Shown here: positions 24,644 through 33,331 of the stretch, piece by piece
Layout: each line of letters begins with the position of its first letter
Position numbering within the stretch: position 1 is the first letter of the stretch
Program-made: the position numbers and the translations under genes
The notes under the pieces: generated by a model
What the model saw: the letters and a program-made list of their open reading frames with translations, nothing else
The model's database searches: none
Told to the model about the DNA's origin: nothing
Origin: Pedobacter sp. HDW13
Lineage (GTDB): Bacteria > Bacteroidota > Bacteroidia > Sphingobacteriales > Sphingobacteriaceae
Assembly: GCF_011303555.1 (NCBI RefSeq)
Contig: NZ_CP049868.1
Coordinates: 2,232,001-2,296,000 of the forward strand
Direction of reading: 5' to 3'
Length of the DNA: 64,000 nt

Positions 24644-27325
24644 TTATTGATATAACTGATTAAATATCAATTTAAATGTACCGTGTGTTTGTGCCCTGAA
24701 TGCAATCTCAGGTCCAAAGGCAAACAGTTTTCCTTTACCCACTTTGGCTTCAAAAGCGGTTACCCCGTCCTGCAGGTAGGCCTGTCCCCAGGCCCAACCA
24801 CTCCGCAAAGGCGTAGCATTTTCGAACCACATTAAGGGTTTAATTTTTCCTGATGCAATGGCATCGCCGGTTAATTTAAAAACTGGACTATTATCAAAAT
24901 AAACATCTGCTTCTTTTTCCATTCCCCAGGTACATGGCAAACTGGTGTCAACTGCTACATTTAAAACACTGCCCGGAACATAATATTTTTCGGCAGGTAA
25001 CCTTTTTTCTTCCCCATTAACAATTTCCATCATCGCATTGCGTACAGGTAATTTTAAATGATAAGCCAGATTGGTGCTACTGCCAATGGTAACGATATTT
25101 CCTCCTGCTTCTAAAAATTTTTTCAACTCTGGGATCGATTTATCAGCACTTATCCTGCCTAAGCGGTTTCTATATTCCTGCGGAACTTCTTCCATTTTAG
25201 GCGCGAAAGACCGGCCACCACCTTGAACAGAAGGAATGGCACCTCCAACAAAAATAATCGCATCGTATTTAGATTTTAAATTGCCTGCATCAATATCTTG
25301 CGGGTAAATTACTGTGGCATTGAAATGGTACTGCTCCATCATCCACCTTACCCACCCCGATGCCATAGAACCGCCGTAGGTGTCCCAAAGGGCAATCCGC
25401 GATGCCGAAATTTTAACTTTATCTTTTGGCACTGCTGCCGTTTTTAGTTTAACATTAGCCTTTTCTAAAACCTGTTTCCCAGCCGATGAAACATAGAAAT
25501 CGCCATTTTCGGTCGAACGAAATACTTCAACCTTGTTTTTTAACAGGTCGTTTACTGCCATGTAAGAATCGTTTTGTGCCGCACTCAATACATAGCCAGC
25601 ACCATTCGGAAACTTATTTTCGGCCTTTAACAAAGTACCGTAAGGGTTTTTCTCAAATGGTCCTGAAAAATCATCCAGAATGCGATCGAACTTAACATCC
25701 ATCAAGTAAGCCAAAGTCCATCCAGCTGCATCGTAAGGAGGAATCGGCGCACCGCCTTCATATTTAAAATCGTTAGGGTGATCTTGCGGCTCAAACATAT
25801 CAAGCACATGCGGGCGAAAAGCCTGATCGGTTTTAACCACATAACTGCCCGCAGGGTAATTTTTACCAGCTACCGTAAATCCTGCCGTTGCCTTTTGTAC
25901 CACAATGCCCGTTCTGATCAGCGCATTTAAAAATTTTATAGCCGAATTAAAATCAGGCTGATCTGCAGAAACAATATAACCACGCGGGTCGCGGTTTGCA
26001 GGTGCTTTCATCACGGTATCGAAAGCTTTAATACTAAGTTGCCTAGAGCCGAAGTCGGCATCACCCGTGGCTGCGCTTTCTTTATCTTTTTTGGCTGCAT
26101 TATTAATCGCTTCGATTTTCTTTGGCGAAAACGACCAGGTGTCTTTTTTACCCCGTTCAATAGAGTTTCTGCCCATTTGGTAAATATTAAACAACAGCTC
26201 ATCACGATAACGCTGTGCATAGTTTAAAACCGCATAGTTTAACGATACAGAATAATCGATTGAGTTTTTAAAATACCATTTTCTAGGGGTAACAGGGTTC
26301 GGAGAATCGCTATTAGGCAATAAGCGTGATGGAACCAAAGGAATTTCTGATGGAGTAGGGTTGCCCACAATCTCGGTCAGTAAGCCAATCATATTATGAA
26401 AATAGGTTGTTGTTCTTAAACCACCGTTGTACCAGGTAGAAAAAACGGAACCACCACGCTGGGTATAACCGGGCTTATTTTCTACGTTCATCCGGGTATG
26501 CATGGCTGCGCCTACAGCATCCAAACTGGTTAACAAAGTTGGGTCGAATACATAATTGAAAGGATCGCGGTAGGGTGGGCCTGCAACGACCGTTCCTGCC
26601 GGGCCTGCCTGATGGTGGTTGTACATAATTTGCGGAATCCATTCAACAAAAAGCTGTCGACCTATATTTTGGGTTTCTTTTAGGTTTAACATAAAGAAAT
26701 CGCGATTATTATCGTGCCCTGCGTACTTTTCATACAAAACCGGCAAACCCGAAGTTGTTCTCTTGCTCTGATCCTTTTCACGCATGTACCAGTTACTCAT
26801 CAGCTCTTGTCCATCTGGGTTGGCATGTGTAAATAAAATGATCACATTATCGAGGATACGTAAGGTTTCCGGATCAGTTCTCGAAGCAAATTCATATGCT
26901 GTTTGAATTAACTGATGCGCTCCCACCACTTCATTGGCGTGCAAACCGCCATCAATCCAAACCACAGCTTTTCCTTCGGCGGCTAATGCTTTAGCCTGTT
27001 CTGTCGTAATTTCGGCATGTGCCAGCTGTTGCGAAATTTCTTTATAGCGATCTAACTTCTTCAAATTTTCGGGCGAAGAAACAATCAGCATGTACTGGCT
27101 TCTTCCTTCTTCGGTTTGGCCAATATCAACCAGTTTAACTCGTTTGGAGGTTTCGGCCAGTTTTTTAAAGTAAGCCGAAGTTTGGGTATAATTGGCCAGC
27201 TGGTAATTATCGCCAATATCAAAACCGAAATGCGATTTCGGCGTTGGCACTTCCTGAGCCTGGACAGCACAATAAGCGGTAATTAAAAAAGCTAAACAAA
27301 TCTTTTTCAGGTAGTTTTTTATCAT
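24644..27325 (-). CDS. Secreted M14 family zinc carboxypeptidase
   Basis: This 893-residue exported metallopeptidase probably trims amino acids from peptides outside the cytoplasm. A signal peptide begins at the chosen ATG (MIKNYLKKICLAFLI, ending VQAQ). The M14 domain (about 30-400) has the zinc site GGLHANEV near residue 127 (His and Glu ligands), a third zinc His in YNHHQAGPAG near 235, and a likely catalytic Glu in LLTEIVG near 318. The C-terminal half contains a domain resembling class I glutamine amidotransferases (YDAIIFVGGAIPS, GGNIVTIGSSTNLA near 790), a known arrangement for this family. A longer upstream frame was rejected because a TATATTTG promoter element lies inside it, 25 bp before this ATG. 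Confidence 0.9.
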   Translation of the reverse strand: MIKNYLKKICLAFLITAYCAVQAQEVPTPKSHFGFDIGDNYQLANYTQTSAYFKKLAETSKRVKLVDIGQTEEGRSQYMLIVSSPENLKKLDRYKEISQQLAHAEITTEQAKALAAEGKAVVWIDGGLHANEVVGAHQLIQTAYEFASRTDPETLRILDNVIILFTHANPDGQELMSNWYMREKDQSKRTTSGLPVLYEKYAGHDNNRDFFMLNLKETQNIGRQLFVEWIPQIMYNHHQAGPAGTVVAGPPYRDPFNYVFDPTLLTSLDAVGAAMHTRMNVENKPGYTQRGGSVFSTWYNGGLRTTTYFHNMIGLLTEIVGNPTPSEIPLVPSRLLPNSDSPNPVTPRKWYFKNSIDYSVSLNYAVLNYAQRYRDELLFNIYQMGRNSIERGKKDTWSFSPKKIEAINNAAKKDKESAATGDADFGSRQLSIKAFDTVMKAPANRDPRGYIVSADQPDFNSAIKFLNALIRTGIVVQKATAGFTVAGKNYPAGSYVVKTDQAFRPHVLDMFEPQDHPNDFKYEGGAPIPPYDAAGWTLAYLMDVKFDRILDDFSGPFEKNPYGTLLKAENKFPNGAGYVLSAAQNDSYMAVNDLLKNKVEVFRSTENGDFYVSSAGKQVLEKANVKLKTAAVPKDKVKISASRIALWDTYGGSMASGWVRWMMEQYHFNATVIYPQDIDAGNLKSKYDAIIFVGGAIPSVQGGGRSFAPKMEEVPQEYRNRLGRISADKSIPELKKFLEAGGNIVTIGSSTNLAYHLKLPVRNAMMEIVNGEEKRLPAEKYYVPGSVLNVAVDTSLPCTWGMEKEADVYFDNSPVFKLTGDAIASGKIKPLMWFENATPLRSGWAWGQAYLQDGVTAFEAKVGKGKLFAFGPEIAFRAQTHGTFKLIFNQLYQ

Positions 27326-27349
27326 AATTGAGTTAGTTTGATGGATAAT

Positions 27350-27357
27350 CAAATATA
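27350..27357 (-). promoter_or_regulatory. -7 promoter element of the M14 peptidase gene (TATATTTG)
   Basis: On the minus strand TATATTTG matches TAnnTTTG exactly and puts the transcript start about 19 nt before the signal-peptide ATG. It supports the shorter start. Confidence 0.55.
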
Positions 27358-27495
27358 ATATAGAAAGTGGAGCGATTTTACATGCGCTAAATTTGTTACA
27401 GTGAACGCCTTGTATCAACTTTGAATTTGATCGATGCAATATTTCTTCTTAATTTTTCAAATTATCAAAAATTAAAATTTTTCGGCGCTAATTTC

Positions 27496-27503
27496 TACAT
27501 TTG
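27496..27503 (+). promoter_or_regulatory. -7 promoter element of the thioesterase gene (TACATTTG)
   Basis: TACATTTG fits TAnnTTTG exactly, 21 bp before the ATG, giving a leader of about 16 nt. No TTG is seen at the usual -33 distance. Confidence 0.55.
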
Positions 27504-27524
27504 ACCATAACTTATACCTAAAAA

Positions 27525-27911
27525 ATGACCTTAGCAGAAAGAATAGAAAACTCTAAAACCAGTATTTTCAAAGCCGTTTTCCCGAATACCACAAACCACT
27601 ACGATACACTTTTTGGCGGTACCGCTATGCACATGATGGATGAAGTTGCTTTTATAACCGCCACTCGTTTTAGCAGGCAGATTATGGTTACTGTGAGCAG
27701 CGACAGGATAGATTTTAAAAAACCAATCCCAGCCGGAACCATTGTAGAGCTAATTGGCAAAGTAAACCATGTAGGTAACACCAGTTTAAAAGTGAATGTC
27801 GAAATTTATATCGAACAAATGTATGCCGAAGGCCGTGAACTGGCTGTACATGGCGATTTTACCTTTGTGGCAATAGATGAAAACAAAAAGCCGGTTCAGG
27901 TAATCAAATAA
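27525..27911 (+). CDS. Acyl-CoA thioesterase, hotdog fold (YciA/BFIT type)
   Basis: Thioesterases of this group hydrolyse acyl-CoA to free acid and CoA. The 128-residue protein is one hotdog domain. Signature residues are in NHYDTLFGGTAMHMMDEVAF near residues 23-42: the N(H)xxGTLFGG pattern and the Asp of MMDEVA that acts as catalytic acid in YciA-type enzymes. A VSSDRIDFKKPIPAGTIVEL strand follows near 60. Chain-length preference cannot be read. It has its own promoter, is divergent from the M14 peptidase, and may be followed by the methyltransferase. Confidence 0.9.
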   Translation: MTLAERIENSKTSIFKAVFPNTTNHYDTLFGGTAMHMMDEVAFITATRFSRQIMVTVSSDRIDFKKPIPAGTIVELIGKVNHVGNTSLKVNVEIYIEQMYAEGRELAVHGDFTFVAIDENKKPVQVIK

Positions 27912-27961
27912 TCATGTAAAACTCTTTCTAAATGATATAACAGTTGAGGTGGGCAGTCCTT

Positions 27962-27969
27962 TATTTTTG
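27962..27969 (+). promoter_or_regulatory. -7 promoter element of the methyltransferase gene (TATTTTTG)
   Basis: TATTTTTG matches TAnnTTTG, with a TTG 15 nt further upstream (27944-27946). The predicted transcript would start about 10 nt before the ATG at 27985. It argues against the in-frame GTG at 27949. Confidence 0.45.
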
Positions 27970-27984
27970 AAAAAACTTAAACTT

Positions 27985-28653
27985 ATGGAACATCAGCATA
28001 GCACAGCAGATTTAGAAAATATTGCCAAACAACTAGCCTGTCCTGAAGGCGCACAGGGTATTAAAACAGGTGAGCTGATGAGCATCAACAATCTTGGGAT
28101 GACACATGCTGCTATTGATGCCCTCGTTATTGAAAAAGGAGATATCATACTGGAGATTGGTCACGGAAATGGTTCACATATCGAATATCTACTTAAAAAG
28201 GCTAATGATATCCGGTACTTCGGCGCAGATATTTCTGAAACGATGATTACCGAGGCCCGCAAAATAAACGCCGCGTTTATAGAAAAAGGTTTGGTTCATT
28301 TTCAGCTCACCAATGGTATAGACCTGCTATACGCAGACGAACAATTCGATAACGCTTTTACAGTAAATACCCTTTATTTTTGGCCAGAACCTATTCAATA
28401 CCTTAAGCAAATTAGGGATGTATTAAAACCAAATGGGTTATTTGCGCTTTGTTTCGCTGATAAAACCTTCATGGAGAAACTGCCCTTTACTCCTTATGGA
28501 TTTACACTTTACGGCGTAGAAAAAGTACAGCAACTATTGGAAAGTACCGGCTTTACCATAAAAAATACAATTAAAAAATTAGAGCAGGTACAAAGTAGCG
28601 GCGGTGAATATGTAGAAAGAGCATACTATGTAGTCGTTGCTTCTGCCAATTAA
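27985..28653 (+). CDS. Class I SAM-dependent methyltransferase
   Basis: The 222-residue protein has the Rossmann methyltransferase fold. Motif I is ILEIGHGNGSHIEYLL near residue 50, the acidic SAM-ribose position is in FGADISETMI near 75, and FDNAFTVNTLYFWPEP near 118 is motif IV. These patterns match the ubiE-like/Methyltransf_11 group, but the substrate is unknown. I start at the ATG (MEHQHS); a GTG 12 codons upstream adds no family sequence and overlaps a promoter element. The downstream neighbour cdsA is convergent. Confidence 0.85.
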   Translation: MEHQHSTADLENIAKQLACPEGAQGIKTGELMSINNLGMTHAAIDALVIEKGDIILEIGHGNGSHIEYLLKKANDIRYFGADISETMITEARKINAAFIEKGLVHFQLTNGIDLLYADEQFDNAFTVNTLYFWPEPIQYLKQIRDVLKPNGLFALCFADKTFMEKLPFTPYGFTLYGVEKVQQLLESTGFTIKNTIKKLEQVQSSGGEYVERAYYVVVASAN

Positions 28654-28708
28654 ATTTTAGCATCTATAGTCCTCATAACAAACGAAAGAGGCTCGCCAAT
28701 GTTATTCT

Positions 28709-29518
28709 TTAATACAAAATCAGATACAGGTAAGCGTAAACCACAGGGGCTGCCAGTAATAAACCATCAAAGCGGTCTAACAAGCCGCCATGCCCAGGTA
28801 ATAACCCGCCACTATCTTTGGTATCCAGACTGCGTTTTAACATCGATTCTACCAGATCGCCGAGGGTACCAAAGCTGGCAATTAATAAAGCCATGCCTGC
28901 CCAAACCCAAACTGGACTTTCAGTAAATAGAAACGATAGGCCATAGGCAACCAAAACACTGGTAAACATACCCCCAAAAAAGCCTTCCCAGCTCTTTTTA
29001 GGCGAGTGGCGCTCAAATAATTTGCGTTTGCCATATTTTACCCCAAAAAGATAAGCACCGGTATCGTTTGCCCATAACATCAGTAAAAATGCCAGCGGGA
29101 AATGAAAATTATACTCGTTCCAGTTTTTTAAAAAGCCAAGCGCATGAAAAAAACAAAAAGGAATGGTTACATAAACAAAGCCCACAAAAGTGTAGGATAT
29201 ATTGGCAAAGGGAATTTTATTTTTCTTGTATAACTCGGTAATAAAAACCGAAAAAATAAGCGGTATACAAAGCAACAGGTACTTAACATCGTATTTAAGG
29301 TAATGTAAACCTGCAGCCATTAAAAAGACAAGTGCACCTGCAGCCAGGCCAATGTTTCTATGCGGCCTGATACCCGAATTTTTAATCAGTTTATAAAACT
29401 CAAGCAGCGATAAAACGCTTAAAACGAGATAGAATGCGGTAAATGTATAAGTACCCAGCAAAATAGAGCCAAGCATTACAATGGTAAAAAAGAAAGCGGT
29501 TATTGCCCTGGTTTTCAT
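28709..29518 (-). CDS. cdsA: Phosphatidate cytidylyltransferase
   Basis: CdsA makes CDP-diacylglycerol from phosphatidic acid and CTP, the branch point to all major phospholipids. The 269-residue integral membrane protein has about eight hydrophobic segments. Its C-terminal signature is complete: SMLKRSLDTKDSGG followed by LPGHGGLLDRFDGL (near residues 220-255), with the conserved K-D and H-G-G-x-x-D-R-x-D metal site. It lies at the 3' end of a minus-strand run with DUF2007 and a CPBP membrane protease, 47 bp after DUF2007, and may share their transcript. Confidence 0.96.
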   Translation of the reverse strand: MKTRAITAFFFTIVMLGSILLGTYTFTAFYLVLSVLSLLEFYKLIKNSGIRPHRNIGLAAGALVFLMAAGLHYLKYDVKYLLLCIPLIFSVFITELYKKNKIPFANISYTFVGFVYVTIPFCFFHALGFLKNWNEYNFHFPLAFLLMLWANDTGAYLFGVKYGKRKLFERHSPKKSWEGFFGGMFTSVLVAYGLSFLFTESPVWVWAGMALLIASFGTLGDLVESMLKRSLDTKDSGGLLPGHGGLLDRFDGLLLAAPVVYAYLYLILY

Positions 29519-29565
29519 GCTAAAAAGGTAAAATGTGGGATGTAAAATGGATGAGGTTTGACATG

Positions 29566-29772
29566 TTATTCGATTTCGTTTTCGACGATATATTCGATGG
29601 CCTTATTGAAATCTACTTTATTAACCAGCACATTTATTTCGCCAATATAATAAGCCGAGAGCTGTTTATTCATCGTTACGGCCGGAATTCCAGCTTCTGT
29701 TAAGCCCTGTTTTAATACCTCGGCAGCGAAGGCATCGCCGGTAGTATATACTTTAACCCAATTTTCGCTCAC
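29566..29772 (-). CDS. DUF2007 domain protein
   Basis: This 68-residue protein matches DUF2007, a small ACT-like or signal-transducing domain of unknown function. Seen are the opening WVKVYTTGDAFAAEVLKQGL and the later YIGEINVLVNKVDFNKAIEY strand-helix ending. It overlaps the 3' end of the CPBP gene by 20 bp in another frame, so it is translationally linked to it. It is cytoplasmic. Confidence 0.87.
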   Translation of the reverse strand: MSENWVKVYTTGDAFAAEVLKQGLTEAGIPAVTMNKQLSAYYIGEINVLVNKVDFNKAIEYIVENEIE

Positions 29773-30679
29773 GTGCTGCGCTATCTTTAAAAAATTTAAA
29801 CAAAGCTATGGTAATTATTGCACTAATTAAATAGCCATACCACGGAAATCCGATTGGTTCGTCGGCTTTATCGAGTGGGATATTGTGTTTTTGCATGTAA
29901 AAGGCTGCACAAACAGCGTAAGCATTATTTAAAAAGTGCGCAAACATGGCATACCAGATACTGCCACTATAATAATACAGGTAACCAAAACCTGCTCCCA
30001 GCAGCATCCGCGGTACGAAACCATAAAACTGTACATGTATGGTACTAAAAATAATGGCCGAGAGCCATATCGCTAAGTGTGGATTGCCAAAAGCCCGCTC
30101 CAATGAGCGCTGTACACCGCCTCTAAACATTAGTTCTTCTCCAATGGCTGGTAAAACTGCAATCATTACCAGGTTTACGATAAAATCGAAATTACTCCTT
30201 ACCGTAATTAGCTGAATGGTCATTTTGGCTGCCAGTTGCTCTTTTTCTTTCATCCAGGCCTCAATCCCCTTTAAAAAGCCTGGCAAAGCCATTTTTTGGT
30301 TCCAGATTACTGTCCACTCCATAAAGGGCATACTCACTATCATAATAATTACAACCAGCAAAAGCAATAAAACCTTTGGCTGCCTGAAGCTATAAAACCG
30401 GGCAATTTTTGTTCTTTCAGTTAAGGCCAAGGCTAGCGCAGGTAAAATAAATGTACCTATCGAACTTAAAATCTGTATTACCTTCAAACCTGAAATATAC
30501 CTAGCATCGCCCGATAAAAGCAGGTCGAAATTACTCAACAAACCCATCCCATATATGGCAATACAGATTACAAATGCAATGATGCCGAAAACCAAAGCCC
30601 CAGCAACTGCGTAAAATAAAAGTAAAAGTAATTGTAAGAAAGGATTGATTTCCTCGCGTTTAGGTGTTACAAAATTCAT
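29753..30679 (-). CDS. CPBP family intramembrane glutamic protease
   Basis: CPBP (Abi/Rce1-like) proteins cut substrates inside the membrane with a Glu-based active site. The 308-residue protein has about eight membrane segments. The catalytic motif EExxxR is present as GEELMFRGGVQR near residue 176, followed by FSTIHVQFYGF near 215 (first conserved His) and MFAHFLNNAYA near 250 (second His and Asn). Bacterial substrates are mostly unknown. It begins the CPBP-DUF2007-cdsA run and is divergent from the dihydrouridine synthase, 43 bp away. Confidence 0.92.
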   Translation of the reverse strand: MNFVTPKREEINPFLQLLLLLFYAVAGALVFGIIAFVICIAIYGMGLLSNFDLLLSGDARYISGLKVIQILSSIGTFILPALALALTERTKIARFYSFRQPKVLLLLLVVIIMIVSMPFMEWTVIWNQKMALPGFLKGIEAWMKEKEQLAAKMTIQLITVRSNFDFIVNLVMIAVLPAIGEELMFRGGVQRSLERAFGNPHLAIWLSAIIFSTIHVQFYGFVPRMLLGAGFGYLYYYSGSIWYAMFAHFLNNAYAVCAAFYMQKHNIPLDKADEPIGFPWYGYLISAIITIALFKFFKDSAARERKLG

Positions 30680-30685
30680 TATTTG

Positions 30686-30693
30686 TACCTTTG
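30686..30693 (+). promoter_or_regulatory. -7 promoter element of the tRNA-dihydrouridine synthase gene (TACCTTTG)
   Basis: TACCTTTG is an exact TAnnTTTG match in the 43-bp gap between divergent genes, giving a leader of about 24 nt. Confidence 0.6.
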
Positions 30694-30722
30694 TATGTTT
30701 TATTAATCGTTGAAGATAGAAA

Positions 30723-31730
30723 ATGTCTGTAAAGATAGGAAATATTGATTTAGGAGAATTCCCGTTATTGCTTGCCCCAATGGAGGATGTGAGCGACCCG
30801 CCGTTCCGTTACGTATGCAAACAAAACGGGGCGGATATGATGTACACCGAATTTATTTCTTCGGAAGGATTGATCCGCGATGCAGCAAAAAGCAGACAGA
30901 AACTGGATATTTTTGAATATGAAAGACCTATCGGCATACAGATTTTTGGTGGCGATATCGATCACATGCGCGAGGCTTCAGAAATTGCCTCTGCAGCCGG
31001 ACCGGATTTAGTTGACATTAACTACGGCTGCCCGGTAAAAAACGTAGTTTGCAAAGGCGCTGGCTCCAGCCTCCTTCAGGACATTGATAAAATGGTAAAA
31101 ATGACAGATGCCGTTGTGAAGGCATCGCACCTGCCTGTTACCGTTAAAACCCGCCTGGGTTGGGATGATAACACCAAAAATGTTCGAGAAGTGGCTGAAA
31201 GGTTACAGGATGTTGGCATTCAGGCTTTAACCATTCACGGCAGAACAAGGGCTCAACTATACAAAGGGGAGGCCGACTGGACGCTGATCAGGGAAATTAA
31301 ACGTAACCCGAGAATTACGATTCCAATTTTTGGCAATGGTGATGTTGATAGCCCCGAAAAAGCAGCAAACTGGCGCATGGAATATGAAGTGGATGGCATT
31401 ATGATTGGCCGTGCGGCTATTGGTTATCCCTGGATTTTCCGCGAGGTTAAACATTTCTTCGAAACCGGCGAGCACCTTCCCGGACCAACCATTGAAGAGA
31501 GAATTAACGTTTGCCGTACACATTTAGATAAATCGCTGGAATGGAAAGGTCCTAAAACCGGAATCTTTGAAATGCGCCGCCATTATGCCAATTATTTTAA
31601 AGGGCTTCCTGACTTTAAACCTTACCGCATGCGCCTGGTGGCCGAGCCCGATATCAATAACATTTACAGTATTTTAGCAGAAGTGGCAGAAAAATTTGCA
31701 CATTACGATGCCACAAAAGTACTGGCTTGA
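30723..31730 (+). CDS. tRNA-dihydrouridine synthase (Dus family)
   Basis: Dus enzymes reduce uridines in the tRNA D-loop with FMN and NADPH. The 335-residue protein has the expected barrel motifs: PLLLAPMEDVSDPPFR near residue 14, GIQIFGGD near 78, VDINYGCPVKNV followed by the catalytic Cys in NVVCKGAGSSLL near 110, and the FMN site TIHGRTRAQLYKG near 175 with IFGNGDV near 205. It resembles the DusB group. The apaG gene follows after 34 bp, probably in the same transcript. Confidence 0.93.
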   Translation: MSVKIGNIDLGEFPLLLAPMEDVSDPPFRYVCKQNGADMMYTEFISSEGLIRDAAKSRQKLDIFEYERPIGIQIFGGDIDHMREASEIASAAGPDLVDINYGCPVKNVVCKGAGSSLLQDIDKMVKMTDAVVKASHLPVTVKTRLGWDDNTKNVREVAERLQDVGIQALTIHGRTRAQLYKGEADWTLIREIKRNPRITIPIFGNGDVDSPEKAANWRMEYEVDGIMIGRAAIGYPWIFREVKHFFETGEHLPGPTIEERINVCRTHLDKSLEWKGPKTGIFEMRRHYANYFKGLPDFKPYRMRLVAEPDINNIYSILAEVAEKFAHYDATKVLA

Positions 31731-31764
31731 TTTTTGAACAGTTTTTTATACATTCGTTATCATC

Positions 31765-32151
31765 ATGGTTACAGCTATTACAGATGGGGTTAAAGTTTCG
31801 GTAGAGACGGTTTACCAGCCAGAATATTCAAATCCGGCTAATGAACATTATATGTTCGCTTATCGTGTAGAAATATCTAATCTTTCTGATTATGCTGTAC
31901 AACTGATGCGCCGCCAGTGGTTTATTTTTGATTCGAACAGTAGCCGGAGAGAGGTGGAAGGAGAGGGTGTTGTTGGTTTACAACCTATCATTCAGCCTGG
32001 CGAAACCCATGTGTACGTATCAGGTTGCAATTTAAAAACCGATATGGGCAGTATGAAAGGTACCTACCTTATGAAACGTGCTTTAGATGAGTCGGAATTC
32101 GACGTAGACATTCCTGAATTTCAGCTTGTAGCACCTTATAAATTGAATTAA
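31765..32151 (+). CDS. apaG: ApaG family protein
   Basis: ApaG is a small immunoglobulin-like protein linked in enterobacteria to diadenosine tetraphosphate and Co2+/Mg2+ phenotypes; its molecular role is uncertain. The 128-residue length is typical. Hallmarks are FAYRVEISNLSDYAVQLMRRQW near 31-52 (RRxW), EGVVGLQPIIQPGE near 70, and TYLMKRALDESEFDVDIPEF near 102. It follows the Dus gene closely, and a palindromic repeat lies downstream. Confidence 0.95.
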   Translation: MVTAITDGVKVSVETVYQPEYSNPANEHYMFAYRVEISNLSDYAVQLMRRQWFIFDSNSSRREVEGEGVVGLQPIIQPGETHVYVSGCNLKTDMGSMKGTYLMKRALDESEFDVDIPEFQLVAPYKLN

Positions 32152-32180
32152 TTTTTTTATTGTTAAGTCCTGCCGCAAAT

Positions 32181-32294
32181 CGTCATTTCGATCCGATAGC
32201 CATCGTATGAAAGCGTGGCGGAATGCCTGCCCTTAGAGGCGGCTAGAAATCTCTAAATCAAACTATAGATTTCTCCAAAACATTCGAAATGACG
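32181..32294. repeat. Dispersed palindromic repeat, GTCATTTCGA family, copy 3
   Basis: Outer arms CGTCATTTCGA (32181-32191) and TCGAAATGACG (32284-32294) are perfect complements. Inner arms AGAAATCT (32245-32252) and AGATTTCT (32267-32274) repeat the layout of copy 1. The rest of the gap to 32552 holds only a terminator and no convincing gene. Confidence 0.8.
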
Positions 32295-32506
32295 ACAAAT
32301 CTATTAGAAAGCAATTTCAGCATTTCATTTTAAGTTTTATGCCTAATGCAACTACAAATAGCAGAACTGCTTGCACCACCTAAACCTGATTGTAACAGAC
32401 ATGAGTGCAACGAGTAAAGTGGAGAGCATGGGTGCATTCGCCGATAATAAAACGAAACCTGCTTTCCAAAAAAGGATCATTATTTCAAAAATATCTTTAA
32501 ACAAAA

Positions 32507-32531
32507 ATGGCCAGAATAAAATTCTGACCAT
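32507..32531 (-). terminator. Terminator after the zinc metallopeptidase gene
   Basis: Stem ATGGCCAGAAT/ATTCTGACCAT (32507-32517, 32521-32531) has one G-T pair and a 3-nt loop and is followed on the minus strand by TTTTTG. It starts 22 bp past the stop. Confidence 0.75.
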
Positions 32532-32552
32532 CATGCATTTAATAAATTATTG

Positions 32553-33296
32553 CTAATCTCTGCTTCTTCCAAAAAGCATCGAAGCATAGTATAGCAAATT
32601 TGCAAGGGCACCAACCGCTGCAACAACATAGGTCATTGCGGCCCACCATAAAGCATCTTTAGCTTGTGTATTTTCTTCCTGCGTTTGCATTACCCCATGA
32701 TTATTTCTTAACCAGGCCAAAGCTCTGTTGCTCGCATCGAACTCTACAGGCAGGGTAATAATGCTGAATATAGTTATTAAAGCCAGGCCAACCACACCAA
32801 TTGCCAACACAATCGGGTTACCGGTAAAACTGATTAAAAGCACACCAATTAACAAAACCCATTGTAAAAGGTTAGAAGAAATGCTTACCACCGGAACCAT
32901 GCTGCTCCGTAACTGCAGCCAGTTATACGATTTGGCTTGCTGCAAAGCATGACCACATTCGTGTGCTGCAACTGCTGCTGCCGCCACACTGCGGCTGTAG
33001 TAAACATCTGTACTTAAATTTACAGTTTTATCTGTCGGGTTATAATGATCAGTTAATTGTCCTTCGGTACTCATCACCTTCACATCGTATATCCCGTTAT
33101 CATGCAGCATCCTTTCTGCCACCTCCTTGCCCGATAAACCTGAGCTCAATTGCATTTCGGCGTATTTGGAAAACTTGTTTCTAAATCGCCATTGTACAAA
33201 CATGCTCAGTAACAATACCGGGATTATTAATATTAAATAAACTCCCATTTTCTCATGTATGTTTTTCATATCCAGTATATCAAAAAGCGTTCCCAT
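32553..33296 (-). CDS. Membrane zinc metallopeptidase (YugP-type)
   Basis: This 247-residue membrane protein belongs to the neutral zinc metallopeptidase family typified by B. subtilis YugP. An N-terminal membrane segment (about 18-36) precedes the catalytic HECGH motif near residue 112 (AVAAHECGHALQQ). Two or three further hydrophobic segments (about 150-190 and 215-235) follow, with the family motif TLPVEFDASNRAL near 187. The substrate is unknown. It is divergent from an FAD oxidoreductase gene, only 35 bp between starts. Confidence 0.9.
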   Translation of the reverse strand: MGTLFDILDMKNIHEKMGVYLILIIPVLLLSMFVQWRFRNKFSKYAEMQLSSGLSGKEVAERMLHDNGIYDVKVMSTEGQLTDHYNPTDKTVNLSTDVYYSRSVAAAAVAAHECGHALQQAKSYNWLQLRSSMVPVVSISSNLLQWVLLIGVLLISFTGNPIVLAIGVVGLALITIFSIITLPVEFDASNRALAWLRNNHGVMQTQEENTQAKDALWWAAMTYVVAAVGALANLLYYASMLFGRSRD

Positions 33297-33331
33297 ATTA
33301 TTTGATTGTTAAAAAACAGTACATTTATAGT

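Noticed and set aside
27326..27439. 38-residue N-terminal extension of the M14 peptidase
   Set aside because: It would hide a clear signal peptide and spans an exact TATATTTG promoter element.
32352..32534. Short 60-codon frames in the gap after apaG
   Set aside because: They include the terminator hairpin of the zinc peptidase gene and show no conserved pattern.
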